In this document: in pieces, positions 30,016 through 38,902 of the stretch
How positions within the stretch are numbered: the stretch's first letter is position 1
Layout: each line of letters opens with the position of its first letter
DNA from: Lactobacillus corticis
GTDB taxonomy: Bacteria > Bacillota > Bacilli > Lactobacillales > Lactobacillaceae
DNA: 64,000 nt
NCBI RefSeq assembly: GCF_018327645.1
Contig: NZ_BMAY01000007.1
Coordinates: forward strand, 1-64,000
Reading direction: 5' to 3'
The notes under the pieces: generated by a model
The model's input: only the letters and a program-made list of their open reading frames with translations
Told to the model about the DNA's origin: nothing
Databases searched by the model: none
Made by a program: the position numbers and the translations under genes

Positions 30016-31755
30016 TTATGCCTCCACTTCTGCTTCTAATTCTTGTTTAGCCCACATTTGCGCATACCAGCCTCCCTGGTCTAACAGCTCTTGATGTTTA
30101 CCGCGCTCAACTATCTTGCCTTCTTTTAAAACGACAATTTGGTCTGCATCTGCCACGGCACTAAGGCGATGAGTTGAAATAATTGTCGTCTTTGCTTGCC
30201 GTTCAGTTTTTAGATTATGCAAAATAGTTTTTTCGGTCTTGGCGTCTACGGCTGACAAAGCATCGTCTAAAATCAAAATTGGACTGTCTTTTAACAGAGC
30301 CCGAGCAATTGCCATTCTTTGCTTCTGCCCTCCAGATAAGGAGACTCCGTTTTCTCCGACTAAAGTTTCGTAATCGTCACTAAAAAGCTTAATATCATCA
30401 TGAAGTGCCGCTTTTTTAGCTGCTGTGGTGGTTTCAGTCATGCTGGCGGCTGGATCTGCAAAATCGATATTATCTTTGATCGAAATTGAGAAGAGGAAAT
30501 TTTCCTGCGGCACATAGGAAATCTGTGGCAGCAAGGAATCTAGAGGAATCTTGCGAATGTCAACTCCATCAACTAAAATTTGGCCAGCATAATTGTCAAA
30601 TTCGCGCATCAATAAATCGATAATAGTAGTCTTTCCGGCCCCAATTCTACCTACAATTCCTAAGGTCTGACCGGGCTTAACGTGAAACTCGATATCGCTA
30701 AGAGCTGGTTGTTCGCCATCAGGATATTTAAAACTTTCGACCTCATAATCAATTTGACCCTTGATGGTTTTTGCGGGCCCTGGAGCGTCAATAACCGCAC
30801 TTTTTTCGTTCAAGATTTTCATCACCCGGTCGTAAGAAGCGGAGCCACGTTCAAGAATATTGAAAAGTACCCCGATCGCAAACATTGGCCAATCCATGCG
30901 ACCGATATATGAAACAAATGAAACTAACTGACCGAGACTAATGGTTTTATTAATAACCATCCCGCCTCCAAAAATAATAGTCAGAATGTAAGTCAAACCA
31001 ATGATCAGATTGAACATTGGGTCGTACATCGAGTCGATTTTGAAAACATTTTTATTGATCTTAATCGTATCGTAAGTCATCTTGTCAAAAGCAGCTGCAT
31101 CTTGTTCTGCTTGACCGAAGGTTTTTAAGACTTTGATGCCGGCAATTGATTCTTGGGTTTTATTATTTAGTCGCGAGAAAGCTGCTTGGGATTTGTCAAA
31201 AGCATCATGCAATCTGGTCCCCAAAAATCTAGCCCCTACTGCCAATAAAGGCATTGGGAGCATACAAATGATGGTTAGGCGCCAATCGATAAAATACATC
31301 ATGGCGATCAAAGTGATCCCACCAGTAAACAAGGCATCTACTAAGGTTAAGACCCCATCACCAGCAACGAACTGAATCGCATTGATATCATTCGTAGCAT
31401 GGGCCATTAAGTCACCCGTGCGATATTTTTGATAGAAGGTCCGGTCCATTTTGAGGTAGTGATCAAAGAGCTTTTGACGCATTTCTTTTTCTAATAAAGC
31501 AGCCCCGCCCCAAATTTCTTTTCGCCAAAAGTAACGACAAAAATACAAAAGCAGCGCTGAACCAGCTATTCCCAGAGTTACTAAAAAGAAAGTCGACCAA
31601 GTTATTTTTCCTTGATCCAAACGATCGGCCATAATACCTAAAAGTCTAGGTGGAATAATGTTCAAAAACGCTGTTAAAATTAAGAAACTAACGCCAACGA
31701 TGTAACGCTTGCGGTTCGCCTTAAAAAACCAGCCTAATTTTTTAAAAGTTCCCAA
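30016..31755 (-). CDS. ABC exporter half-transporter, partner with degenerate catalytic site
   Basis: 579 residues: six membrane helices, then nucleotide-binding domain with Walker A GRIGAGKTT, canonical signature LSGGQKQR, and Walker B ILILDDALSAVD in which the catalytic Glu is replaced by Asp. Together with the partner's unusual signature this gives one canonical and one degenerate ATP site, typical of heterodimeric exporters. I start it at TTG 31755 with AAGGAG six bases upstream; the frame is open 17 codons more but through the terminator hairpin of the preceding gene. Confidence 0.9.
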   Translation of the reverse strand: MGTFKKLGWFFKANRKRYIVGVSFLILTAFLNIIPPRLLGIMADRLDQGKITWSTFFLVTLGIAGSALLLYFCRYFWRKEIWGGAALLEKEMRQKLFDHYLKMDRTFYQKYRTGDLMAHATNDINAIQFVAGDGVLTLVDALFTGGITLIAMMYFIDWRLTIICMLPMPLLAVGARFLGTRLHDAFDKSQAAFSRLNNKTQESIAGIKVLKTFGQAEQDAAAFDKMTYDTIKINKNVFKIDSMYDPMFNLIIGLTYILTIIFGGGMVINKTISLGQLVSFVSYIGRMDWPMFAIGVLFNILERGSASYDRVMKILNEKSAVIDAPGPAKTIKGQIDYEVESFKYPDGEQPALSDIEFHVKPGQTLGIVGRIGAGKTTIIDLLMREFDNYAGQILVDGVDIRKIPLDSLLPQISYVPQENFLFSISIKDNIDFADPAASMTETTTAAKKAALHDDIKLFSDDYETLVGENGVSLSGGQKQRMAIARALLKDSPILILDDALSAVDAKTEKTILHNLKTERQAKTTIISTHRLSAVADADQIVVLKEGKIVERGKHQELLDQGGWYAQMWAKQELEAEVEA

Positions 31756-31771
31756 TTTTTTCTCCTTGATA

Positions 31772-31802
31772 AACAAAACAAGCGAAGGGGAAAACCCTTC
31801 GC
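31772..31802 (-). terminator. Terminator after the YneF-like gene
   Basis: Perfect 8-bp stem 31782-31789/31795-31802 followed on minus by an interrupted U tract (UUGUUUUGUUU). It lies just before the ABC exporter start, so the exporter needs read-through or an unseen promoter. Confidence 0.7.
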
Positions 31803-31816
31803 ACACACAAATAAGA

Positions 31817-32038
31817 TTATTTTTGTTGATGTTTCATCATATTCATGACCTGGTTAACCTTCTTAGCAGATGGTTTTTGGCCCATTTGAGACATCATCGC
31901 AACAATCATATCTTCATTAATAGGAGGATTTTCCTTAAAATATTTCTTCATGTAAGCCCGTGCACCATAAAAGCCGGCTATTACACCAACACCTAGTGCT
32001 ACGACTATTAAAAAGATAGCTAAGCCTGTATTCATCAT
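31817..32038 (-). CDS. YneF family small membrane protein
   Basis: 73 residues. One N-terminal membrane helix (GLAIFLIVVALGVGVIAGFYGARAY) shown here as about residues 4-28, followed by the conserved cytoplasmic part KKYFKENPPINEDMIVAMM and SQMGQKPSAKKV, the hallmark of the UPF0154/YneF family. Function unknown. Start at ATG 32038 (two tandem ATG codons) with GGAGG eight to nine bases upstream. Confidence 0.9.
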   Translation of the reverse strand: MMNTGLAIFLIVVALGVGVIAGFYGARAYMKKYFKENPPINEDMIVAMMSQMGQKPSAKKVNQVMNMMKHQQK

Positions 32039-32068
32039 ATTAAAAATCCTCCATAACAAAACAATCTT

Positions 32069-32074
32069 ATTATA
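32069..32074 (-). promoter_or_regulatory. -10 box of the YneF-like gene
   Basis: Perfect TATAAT on minus about 30 bases before the start codon; no convincing -35. The preceding DUF896 gene ends 36 bases earlier, so both independent and joint transcription are possible. Confidence 0.5.
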
Positions 32075-32109
32075 TTCTATCAAGCATCGACCATTAATGA
32101 AAGACTAAA

Positions 32110-32361
32110 TTAATCTTTTCGCAAACCTTTTTTTCTTTGGGCTGCTTTGGCCTTTTCAGAAGTTATCTCTTTGCCGTTTTTATCAATGATCACTAAATCT
32201 TCAATTGTTTGTTTGAAGCCAGCTCGAAAGTTTTTAATGTATTCCTCGTGAAGTTTCTTTCGTTCAGCCTCTTCTTCAGGAGTCAAGCCACCATTTTCTT
32301 TTTTATGGTAAAGCTCGTTAATTCGCTTTAAAATATTCTCTTGATTTTCATTTTCTGCCAT
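32110..32361 (-). CDS. DUF896 (UPF0291) small protein
   Basis: 83 residues, highly charged. The N-terminal helical hairpin ILKRINELYHKK...LTPEEEAERKKLHEEYIKNFR is the family hallmark (B. subtilis YnzC type, an SOS-operon neighbour there). The C terminus is basic. No function established. ATG start with GGAGGTAA upstream. Confidence 0.9.
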   Translation of the reverse strand: MAENENQENILKRINELYHKKENGGLTPEEEAERKKLHEEYIKNFRAGFKQTIEDLVIIDKNGKEITSEKAKAAQRKKGLRKD

Positions 32362-32449
32362 CGCTTATTACCTCCATGACCTTGGTTAATTTAACTATAC
32401 CTAAATTATTTTTAAAAGAAAAGTTCAGTGCATTATTTTCAAACAAAAT

Positions 32450-32477
32450 AAAAAGCCCTCGTTCTTGAGAGCTCTTT
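32450..32477 (-). terminator. Terminator after rplS
   Basis: 11-bp stem 32450-32460/32467-32477 including two G-U pairs on minus, then a U run. Confidence 0.8.
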
Positions 32478-32484
32478 AATCGCA

Positions 32485-32835
32485 TTAACCGCGACGACGT
32501 TCTGGAATTCTTGCGGCCTTACCATGAAGTGAACGCAAGTAGTAAAGCTTAGCACGACGTACACGACCTTGACGTACAACTTCAAGCTTAGCAACACGTG
32601 GAGTGTTAACTGGGAAAGTACGTTCAACGCCGACACCTGAAGCAATCTTACGAACAGTGTAAGTTGCGCCAATGCCGTAGCCCTTCTTCTTAATTACAAC
32701 GCCTTCGAATAACTGAATACGTTCGTGAGTACCTTCAACAACACGTACGTGGACACGAACAGTGTCACCTGCACGGAAGTCAGGAATGTCGTCACGTAAT
32801 TGGTCTTTAGTTAAATCGTAAATTAATGGATCCAT
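32485..32835 (-). CDS. rplS: 50S ribosomal protein L19
   Basis: 116 residues with [18 protein letters not shown] and the signature [11 protein letters not shown]-type block [15 protein letters not shown], and [13 protein letters not shown] start with AAGGAG upstream. Last gene of the rpsP-rimM-trmD-rplS cluster but with its own promoter and structured leader. Confidence 0.98.
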   Translation of the reverse strand: MDPLIYDLTKDQLRDDIPDFRAGDTVRVHVRVVEGTHERIQLFEGVVIKKKGYGIGATYTVRKIASGVGVERTFPVNTPRVAKLEVVRQGRVRRAKLYYLRSLHGKAARIPERRRG

Positions 32836-32925
32836 AAATATTTTCTCCTTCTACGATATTCATCAACATCTTGTGCCAGCGGAATACCCATAGTTTCAAA
32901 ATTCCGCGATAAATTTTACCGCTTT
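32836..32925 (-). ncRNA. rplS 5' leader, candidate L19 leader RNA
   Basis: The leader contains a 7-bp hairpin GCGGAAT/ATTCCGC (arms 32901-32907 and 32879-32885) followed by a conserved-looking single-stranded stretch before the ribosome binding site. An L19 leader element is known upstream of rplS in low-GC Gram-positives and is thought to mediate autoregulation. Family membership not verified by alignment. Confidence 0.55.
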
Positions 32926-32929
32926 TGCG

Positions 32930-32959
32930 ATTATACCAAATTTTGTCTTATTTAATCAA
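32930..32959 (-). promoter_or_regulatory. Promoter of rplS
   Basis: On minus, -35 TTGATT (32959-32954), 18-base spacer ending TGG, -10 TATAAT (32935-32930), i.e. a perfect extended -10. Lies after the trmD stop and allows rplS to be made in excess of trmD. Confidence 0.8.
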
Positions 32960-32979
32960 GCTGTTCTTGCTAAAAAAGA

Positions 32980-33705
32980 CTATTTTTCTGCCTCTTCAGC
33001 CTTGATTTCATTTAACATTTTAACTTCTTCAGCGCTCAATTCGCGCGCTTCCAGCATATCTGGACGGTGCAAATATGTAGCCCGCAAAGCTTCTTTATGG
33101 CGCCATTCTGCAATCTTTTGGTGATTTCCGCTAATTAAGACGTCAGGTACTTTCTGCCCTTCAAAATCAGCTGGTCTGGTATATTGGGGATATTCGAGCA
33201 AGCCGTGAGAAAAAGATTCTTCAACCGCACTGGCACTATTGCCTAAAATACCCGGCAGCAAACGAACCGTTGCATCAATCATCGACATCGTTGGTAATTC
33301 GCCGCCCGTTAAGACATAATCGCCAATCGAAACCGTCTCATCGGCCAAATCATAAATTCGCTGATCAAAACCTTCATAGTGGCCGCAAATAAAGGTCAAT
33401 TCATCTTCTTTGGCCCATTCTTGCGCAACTTGCTCATTAAAGGTGCGTCCTTGCGGGGCCGTAATGATTACCTTTCCTTTTGACGGCAATGAATCAAGGG
33501 CTTTTTTAATTGGCATGATCTGTAACACCATCCCGGCTCCTCCGCCGTATGGAGTATCATCTACGTGGTGATGCACATCAGTGGTAAAATCACGAAAATT
33601 TACCAAATTGAGCGCCCATTTGCCGTCTTCAAGTCCGCGCCCCAGCATCGAGGTTTTTAATGGCGTAAACATATCAGGAAAAAGCGTTAAAACATTAATC
33701 TTCAT
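32980..33705 (-). CDS. trmD: tRNA (guanine-N1-)-methyltransferase TrmD
   Basis: Makes m1G37 in tRNAs reading CNN codons, preventing +1 frameshifts. 241 residues with the trefoil-knot motifs [25 protein letters not shown] and [12 protein letters not shown]. Start chosen at ATG 33705 ([12 protein letters not shown]); five more in-frame codons upstream lack support. It overlaps the rimM stop by 11 bases. Confidence 0.97.
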   Translation of the reverse strand: MKINVLTLFPDMFTPLKTSMLGRGLEDGKWALNLVNFRDFTTDVHHHVDDTPYGGGAGMVLQIMPIKKALDSLPSKGKVIITAPQGRTFNEQVAQEWAKEDELTFICGHYEGFDQRIYDLADETVSIGDYVLTGGELPTMSMIDATVRLLPGILGNSASAVEESFSHGLLEYPQYTRPADFEGQKVPDVLISGNHQKIAEWRHKEALRATYLHRPDMLEARELSAEEVKMLNEIKAEEAEK

Positions 33706-34204
33706 CGCGCAAACCCTCAATCAACTCTACCTTAACCATTTTCTGGTCAACGGCAACTTCTTTGACGAAAGCATCGACAAAAGGAAGCCAAAATGTCTTG
33801 CCATTTTCTTCTTTAACCTGCCAAATGTCATTAGCCCCAGGCTGTTCGATATCAATAATCTCGCCGATCTTCTCACCAGTTTGATTATCAACCACTTGGC
33901 ATCCCAGAATTTCATCAAAGTAATATCCTTCTGCCAGCTCTCCTCGCTCTTCTTTTGAAACCGTGAGGATTTTTCCCCGAAGCTTTTCAGCTTGAGCAAT
34001 TTCAGTTACCTCGGCAAATTGCACTAACCAAAATTGCTTAAAAGGACGTCCATTTTGGACGGTAAGAGCAGTCGTTGACCCTTTTAAGTAAAGCTTGGTA
34101 CCAGATTTAAAACGGTCTTCAGGAAAATCAGTGATCACTTTTACCTTTACTTCACCCTTCAGACCATGAGTTGTCAAAATCTGCGCTACGTCGTAAAATT
34201 CCAT
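33695..34204 (-). CDS. rimM: Ribosome maturation factor RimM
   Basis: Assists maturation of the 30S head near S19. 169 residues: N-terminal RimM barrel ([24 protein letters not shown]) and C-terminal PRC-like barrel ([30 protein letters not shown]). Start at ATG 34204 with GAGGTG upstream; an earlier in-frame ATG would fall in the hairpin after rpsP. Confidence 0.96.
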   Translation of the reverse strand: MEFYDVAQILTTHGLKGEVKVKVITDFPEDRFKSGTKLYLKGSTTALTVQNGRPFKQFWLVQFAEVTEIAQAEKLRGKILTVSKEERGELAEGYYFDEILGCQVVDNQTGEKIGEIIDIEQPGANDIWQVKEENGKTFWLPFVDAFVKEVAVDQKMVKVELIEGLRDED

Positions 34205-34221
34205 TTTCACCTCTAAGTTAG

Positions 34222-34253
34222 AAAAAAAGCCTGGAGCCATAACTCCAGACTTT
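34222..34253 (-). terminator. Terminator-like hairpin between rpsP and rimM
   Basis: Stem 34226-34236/34243-34253 with a six-base loop and U7 tail on minus, placed between the rpsP stop and the rimM ribosome binding site with no promoter after it. Probably lets only part of the transcription into rimM-trmD. Confidence 0.85.
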
Positions 34254-34264
34254 AAATCATCAAA

Positions 34265-34537
34265 TTACTTGTTGTACTTTGATTCGTGCAGCTTAGTCAT
34301 CAAGCCAGCGCCTGAAAGAAGTGAACGAACAGTGTCTGAAGGTTGTGCACCCTTCTTCAACCAGTCAAGAATCTTGTCTTCGTCCAACTTCAATTCCTTT
34401 GGAGTTGCAACTGGGTTGTAGTAACCTACTTCTTCGATGAAGCGACCATCACGAGGTGCACGTGAGTCGGCAATAACGATTCTGTAGAAAGGCTTTCTCT
34501 TGGCACCCATCCGGTGCATACGAATTTTTACTGACAT
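34265..34537 (-). CDS. rpsP: 30S ribosomal protein S16
   Basis: 90 residues, [25 protein letters not shown] and [12 protein letters not shown] are diagnostic. ATG start with AGGAGGA upstream. Lies after the ffh terminator; a weak -10 (TATATT) is present about 45 bases upstream. Confidence 0.98.
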   Translation of the reverse strand: MSVKIRMHRMGAKRKPFYRIVIADSRAPRDGRFIEEVGYYNPVATPKELKLDEDKILDWLKKGAQPSDTVRSLLSGAGLMTKLHESKYNK

Positions 34538-34581
34538 AAATTGATTTCCTCCTAAAACTTAACGAATATAAATATATCACT

Positions 34582-34628
34582 AAAAAAAGACCCTGTAAAG
34601 TAATTTTACTTTGCAGGCCTCTTTTTTT
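34582..34628 (-). terminator. Terminator after ffh
   Basis: Long interrupted stem on minus (about 15 bp with one small internal loop) between A7 and U7 runs, right after the ffh stop. Confidence 0.8.
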
Positions 34629-34635
34629 CAAAAGA

Positions 34636-36063
34636 TTATGAGTGGAAACGTTTGATTTTCTTTAAGCGTTTCTTCTTGTTCTTCTTAAATTGTTTATTCA
34701 TCCGGCGCATTGCCATTTGGGCCATTGGCGAATCCATCCCCGGCAGGCCACTCAAGCCTTTCATATTGCCCTTTGAGACCTGATTCATGAGATCGCGAGC
34801 TTGCTTAAACTGCTTGATCATCCGATTTACCTCTACCACCGGGCGGCCCGAACCAGCAGCAATTCGGCGCCGGCGACTTGGGTTCAAAAGTTCTGGATCT
34901 TCTCTTTCCGCAGGCGTCATTGAGTACACAATCGCCTTAGTATGGGCAATTTGCGCTTCATCGACATTTAAATTCTTTAATTGCGGGTTGTTGGCCATTC
35001 CTGGAATCATTTTCATAATTTGGTCCAGAGGCCCCATCTTTTGCACTTGTTCTAACTGGTCAATAAAGTCATTGAAGTCAAAAGTGTTCTCCCGCATCTT
35101 TTCAGCCACTTTTTGGGCTTCTTTGGCATCATAATCTTGCTGAGCCCGTTCAATCAAGGTCAGCATATCGCCCATTCCTAAAATACGGGAAGCCATTCGA
35201 TCTGGATGGAAAGGTTCCAGATCGGTCAATTTTTCACCTTCACCAGTGAAGAGGATTGGCTTGCCAGTCATGGCTCTGATTGACAAAGCCGCACCACCAC
35301 GGGTATCACCATCCAACTTGGTTAAGATGACGCCAGTTATATCGAGCCGTTCATTAAAAGTCTTGGCTACTTCAGCTGCCACTTGACCAGTCATGGCGTC
35401 GACAACCAATAGGATGTTATCAGGTTGAGCAACTGCTTTGACTCGCTCCAGCTCTTCCATCAATGGTTCGTCAATTTCTAGCCGACCTGCCGTATCGATA
35501 ATGACGTAATCGTTCTTATGCTGGTCTGCCTCTTCTAAACCATGCTTAACAATTTCAGCTACATCTTGATTGTCTTCAGTGTAAACAGGTACCTCGACTT
35601 GCTCACCGATTTGCTTTAACTGGTCAATTGCGGCCGGCCGATAAATGTCCCCGGCAATTAACAAAGGACGGGCATGCTCTTGTTTTTTCAAACGTAAAGC
35701 CAATTTACCAACCGTTGTAGTTTTACCGGTACCTTGTAAACCGACCATCATGATAATTGTTGGGATATGCTTTGACTTAGTCAGGGTGACATTTTCTTCA
35801 CCCATCATCTTAGTTAGCTCTTCATTAACAATTTTAATTACTTGTTGGCCTGGATTAAGCGACTCTTGGACTTCTTTACCTAAAGCTTCTTGCTTAATTT
35901 TCTTGATAAAGTCCTTGACCACCTTGAAGTTGACATCGGCCTCAAGCAGGGCCAGTCTGATCTCCCGACTAGCTTTGTTGATATCCTCTTCACTGATCTT
36001 CCCTTTACCAGTTAAATTTCTTAATGCTTTCTGCAGGCGTTCGCTCAAATTTTCAAAAGCCAT
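34636..36063 (-). CDS. ffh: Signal recognition particle GTPase Ffh
   Basis: Binds signal sequences and 4.5S RNA and brings ribosomes to FtsY. 475 residues: N domain, G domain (GLQGTGKTTTVGKLA, VIIDTAGRL, LTKLDGDTRGGAA) and Met-rich M domain (about 325-440) with SRRRRIAAGSG for RNA binding, and a strongly basic C-terminal tail. ATG start. It follows ylxM by seven bases, the standard Firmicute pairing. Confidence 0.98.
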   Translation of the reverse strand: MAFENLSERLQKALRNLTGKGKISEEDINKASREIRLALLEADVNFKVVKDFIKKIKQEALGKEVQESLNPGQQVIKIVNEELTKMMGEENVTLTKSKHIPTIIMMVGLQGTGKTTTVGKLALRLKKQEHARPLLIAGDIYRPAAIDQLKQIGEQVEVPVYTEDNQDVAEIVKHGLEEADQHKNDYVIIDTAGRLEIDEPLMEELERVKAVAQPDNILLVVDAMTGQVAAEVAKTFNERLDITGVILTKLDGDTRGGAALSIRAMTGKPILFTGEGEKLTDLEPFHPDRMASRILGMGDMLTLIERAQQDYDAKEAQKVAEKMRENTFDFNDFIDQLEQVQKMGPLDQIMKMIPGMANNPQLKNLNVDEAQIAHTKAIVYSMTPAEREDPELLNPSRRRRIAAGSGRPVVEVNRMIKQFKQARDLMNQVSKGNMKGLSGLPGMDSPMAQMAMRRMNKQFKKNKKKRLKKIKRFHS

Positions 36064-36070
36064 AAATTTG

Positions 36071-36412
36071 CTATTCTCCTCTGATTATTTTCTGCATTTC
36101 ATGTAATTTGGTTACTGCTGCTGTTTTTTTATCTTGGGTCAGCAATTGCTCCGTCTCATGAGACAACTGATCTAAGTGCGTCAAATCACGCTTAAAATGC
36201 AGTTTAGCTTCGTAATCTTCCAATATTTTGGCAGTTCGTTTGGTATTATCATAAACTGCTTGACGCGAAACTCCATGGTTAGTGGCTATTTCGCTCAAAG
36301 ACAGGTCATTATAATAGTAGTCTTCAAAGTAATCTTGCTGTGCCTTGGTCAATAACGGACCATAATAGGCATAAAGATCGCCAAGACGTTCATTTTTAGT
36401 CAACTCATCCAT
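36071..36412 (-). CDS. ylxM: YlxM, SRP-associated helix-turn-helix protein
   Basis: UPF0122 family, 113 residues. KNERLGDLYAYYGPLLTKAQQDYFEDYYYNDLSLSEIA is the family's N-terminal region and NHGVSRQAVYDNTKRTAKILEDYE a sigma-70-region-4-like helix-turn-helix. In streptococci YlxM modulates SRP; the ffh neighbour supports the same here. Confidence 0.92.
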   Translation of the reverse strand: MDELTKNERLGDLYAYYGPLLTKAQQDYFEDYYYNDLSLSEIATNHGVSRQAVYDNTKRTAKILEDYEAKLHFKRDLTHLDQLSHETEQLLTQDKKTAAVTKLHEMQKIIRGE

Positions 36413-36430
36413 GAATCTTCACCTTGAATC

Positions 36431-36439
36431 AGTATAGCA
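36431..36439 (-). promoter_or_regulatory. Extended -10 promoter of ylxM-ffh
   Basis: On minus TGC then TATACT (36436-36431), directly after the U tract of the upstream terminator, about 20 bases from the ylxM start. No clear -35. Confidence 0.55.
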
Positions 36440-36471
36440 AAAAAACCGTTTGCTTCCCACAATAGCCGGTT
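36439..36471 (-). terminator. Terminator after the asparaginase gene
   Basis: Outer stem AACCG/CGGTT and inner GCT/AGC pairs on minus, ending in U7. Moderately weak stem. Confidence 0.65.
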
Positions 36472-36484
36472 CTTTTCGTCAACT

Positions 36485-37474
36485 TTAAATAGTAACCTCA
36501 CCAACTAGGTTGCTGGCAAATAAATCGCTGATATCAAGTCCTTGGCCTAAGCCCCACATTAATTTAGTAATCGCACTTTCACTAGTCATATCCCGCGCTG
36601 TGATCGCCCCTTCCAACAGCGCCAGCCGACCAACTTCATACTTAGTAAGATCGCTTCTTTCATATAAACACTGACTGCTGGCAATAACCGGGATGCCCCG
36701 TTTAATCAAATCACCAACTGCTTTAACCATATTTCTGCGCGTAAAGGTCATCCCGCCAAGGCCGTAAGCTTCAATTACGATCCCCTCGCACCCAGAGTCG
36801 GCCATCGCATAGAGCAACTTAGGATCAAACCCCGGAAACAGTTTAACCAAAGCCACGTGCGTATTGATCTCTGCTTCCAAGCGACAAGCTAATTGAGGAC
36901 GCTTTTGACAAAATTCTCTGAATTCTGGATCAAAAACCATGCCGTCAGAGGTTACTTTAGCAACTGGAGGCACGTTCACGCTTTCAAAGGCATCAAAATT
37001 AGTAGTGCGTACTTTGACCGTGCGACAGCCTAACATAATTTTGCGATTAAAAGCTAAGTAAATGCCACTAGGGCAAGTGGCAGCAGCGGCAAAAGCTAAA
37101 CGGAGATTATCGGCCGCATCGCTTAAAACCACATTTAAGGGCACCTGGCTTCCAGTCAAAACTACCGGAATTTCAATGTGCTGCAGCATGAATGACAGCA
37201 TGGATGCCGTATAAGCCATGGTATCAGTCCCATGCGAAACTACGATACCATCATATTTGAGGCGATATTGATAGATCTTTTGCGCAATTAATTTCCATTC
37301 TTCCGGTTGAATATTAGAAGAATCCAATTGCAAGATATCTTTAACATCCACGTCATAAGGCAGCGTGCCTAACCGTGCCAATAGATTTTCACCGGATTCT
37401 TTTGGCACTAAACCACTTTCTGAAACCGCTGAAGCAATCGTACCGCCAGTTGATAATAAGAGAATTTTTTTCAT
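36485..37474 (-). CDS. L-asparaginase, type I (cytosolic)
   Basis: Hydrolyses asparagine to aspartate and ammonia. 329 residues with the two catalytic Thr motifs LLLSTGGTIAS (residues 5-15) and VVSHGTDTMAYTASML (about 80-95) and the intersubunit segment EAYGLGGMTF. No signal peptide, so the protein should be cytoplasmic, and the length fits the AnsA-like type I family. ATG start. Monocistronic. Confidence 0.94.
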   Translation of the reverse strand: MKKILLLSTGGTIASAVSESGLVPKESGENLLARLGTLPYDVDVKDILQLDSSNIQPEEWKLIAQKIYQYRLKYDGIVVSHGTDTMAYTASMLSFMLQHIEIPVVLTGSQVPLNVVLSDAADNLRLAFAAAATCPSGIYLAFNRKIMLGCRTVKVRTTNFDAFESVNVPPVAKVTSDGMVFDPEFREFCQKRPQLACRLEAEINTHVALVKLFPGFDPKLLYAMADSGCEGIVIEAYGLGGMTFTRRNMVKAVGDLIKRGIPVIASSQCLYERSDLTKYEVGRLALLEGAITARDMTSESAITKLMWGLGQGLDISDLFASNLVGEVTI

Positions 37475-37522
37475 GGGAGTGACTAACCTTTCGTCAAAAA
37501 TTGATCAGGACCAAGTAGCTTG

Positions 37523-37528
37523 ATTTTA
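37523..37528 (-). promoter_or_regulatory. -10 of the asparaginase promoter
   Basis: On minus TGG then TAAAAT, an extended -10 about 50 bases before the ATG. The -35 region (CTGATA at 17 bases) is weak. Confidence 0.45.
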
Positions 37529-37559
37529 CCACTTTATCACGTCTTATCAGAATTTTAGC

Positions 37560-37586
37560 AAAAAAAGAGGAGTTTTGACTCCTCTT
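37560..37586 (-). terminator. Terminator after the ferric-reductase-like gene
   Basis: Perfect 9-bp stem 37565-37573/37578-37586, four-base loop, U7 tail on minus. Confidence 0.85.
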
Positions 37587-37615
37587 AAACCGTGACTAAA
37601 AAAGCACTATTAAAA

Positions 37616-38902
37616 CTACATGGTTAATCTTTCATCATGAAGACGATTCTTTTTCACTCCCAAATCAAGGAATTCTTGTTCAAGATCCAAGACAGCCAAA
37701 TTAGGACCGACGATAAAAAAGTGCCCTTCTTGCAGTTCTGCTTTCGTCAGGACCTTGGCCAATTCAGCTTGGGAATAGCGATGGACCTTGCTCTGATAGC
37801 TAATATTGCGATGGCCTTGGGCAAAATTGCGCAATTCGGCATCAAAATATAATTCTTTTTGGTCGCTGCTGGTCCAAATTAAGTGAATTTTTCGCAGGTC
37901 CCCGTACTGGTATAACAAACTCCTCAGTGGAGCAATCCCTGTCCCCAAGGCATATAGCACTATGGGGTTGTCGAGCGGCAAACTTTTAAATTCCTGATCA
38001 AAAAGTCCGTATGGCCCCATTAGCTTAATTGGCGTATTGGGTTTTATTTGAGAAATCTTCCGAGTAAGGTCGCCTTTTTCTTGAATCACAAATTCTACCT
38101 CAGCGGCATTAACGCGATTGGCAACTGAGAACGGGTGCCACTCCCGGCCAAGTTTTTCCATAGGAAACTTGATGAAAAAGATATCACCAGCTCCATATTG
38201 CTGCTTTTTGGCAAATTTGACCCGAACCAAACGGACATTTGGGGACAAAGCTTGATTGTCCACTAAAATCCCCGCCCTCATTAAATTATTTGGAAGATAT
38301 TTTTGATATAAAAAGCAGCCTAAAAAGAAGATCGTGTAAAAGTCAAAAAGCAAGATAAATGGCAGCAAAATCGCAATTCGATTTATGAGATGAACGTGTA
38401 ACCATATTAATCCAATAACTACTATTTGAAGTCGGTGAATCCACATAGTTATTTGCTGCTTAAAGACTTTTTCTAACTGTGCCTTTATTTTAGCAAAGAT
38501 TTGAAAACTGTCGGTCAACCAACCGGATAAAAAGATAATCGCATAAAGCAGTCCAAATACCGCCAAATACCAAGCCCAATCTCCAGTTAATTTTATTGGT
38601 TGATGCATTGAAAAGGCATTTTGGCGATGAATAAAAGCTGCAATAATAGCTGTTATCCCGAGAAGACCATGAATCAGATAAATTTTAGGCAGGCCAATTG
38701 CTTGCTCAAGATACTTTGGCCTCCCAGCTAAATATAAAGCAGCTAACCACCACACATAAGCCAAAATACCAAAATCATAGATTACTAAATTTCTTTGGGT
38801 ATCTAACAATTCGGTGTTGAGCAAGACAATTAAGGGCAAGGGCAAAACCAATAATATGATCAACCACAGGCAAAAAACGGAAAAGCGACTAGATTTGCGC
38901 AT
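37616..38902 (-). CDS. Ferric-reductase-like transmembrane flavoprotein
   Basis: 428 residues. About six membrane helices (1-215) with two pairs of His suited to bind haem (HGLLGITAIIAAFIH, H-x13-H; IHRLQIVVIGLIWLHVH, H-x12-H), then an FAD-binding domain (WHPFSVAN, GDLTRKI) and an NAD(P)H-binding domain (YALGTGIAPLRSLL; HFFIVGPN). It would move electrons from cytosolic NAD(P)H through FAD and haem outward. Start placed at ATG 38902, which overlaps the flavodoxin stop (TAATG) and has GGAG upstream; the frame is open nine codons more. Natural acceptor unknown; haem would have to be supplied from outside in a typical Lactobacillus. Confidence 0.85.
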   Translation of the reverse strand: MRKSSRFSVFCLWLIILLVLPLPLIVLLNTELLDTQRNLVIYDFGILAYVWWLAALYLAGRPKYLEQAIGLPKIYLIHGLLGITAIIAAFIHRQNAFSMHQPIKLTGDWAWYLAVFGLLYAIIFLSGWLTDSFQIFAKIKAQLEKVFKQQITMWIHRLQIVVIGLIWLHVHLINRIAILLPFILLFDFYTIFFLGCFLYQKYLPNNLMRAGILVDNQALSPNVRLVRVKFAKKQQYGAGDIFFIKFPMEKLGREWHPFSVANRVNAAEVEFVIQEKGDLTRKISQIKPNTPIKLMGPYGLFDQEFKSLPLDNPIVLYALGTGIAPLRSLLYQYGDLRKIHLIWTSSDQKELYFDAELRNFAQGHRNISYQSKVHRYSQAELAKVLTKAELQEGHFFIVGPNLAVLDLEQEFLDLGVKKNRLHDERLTM

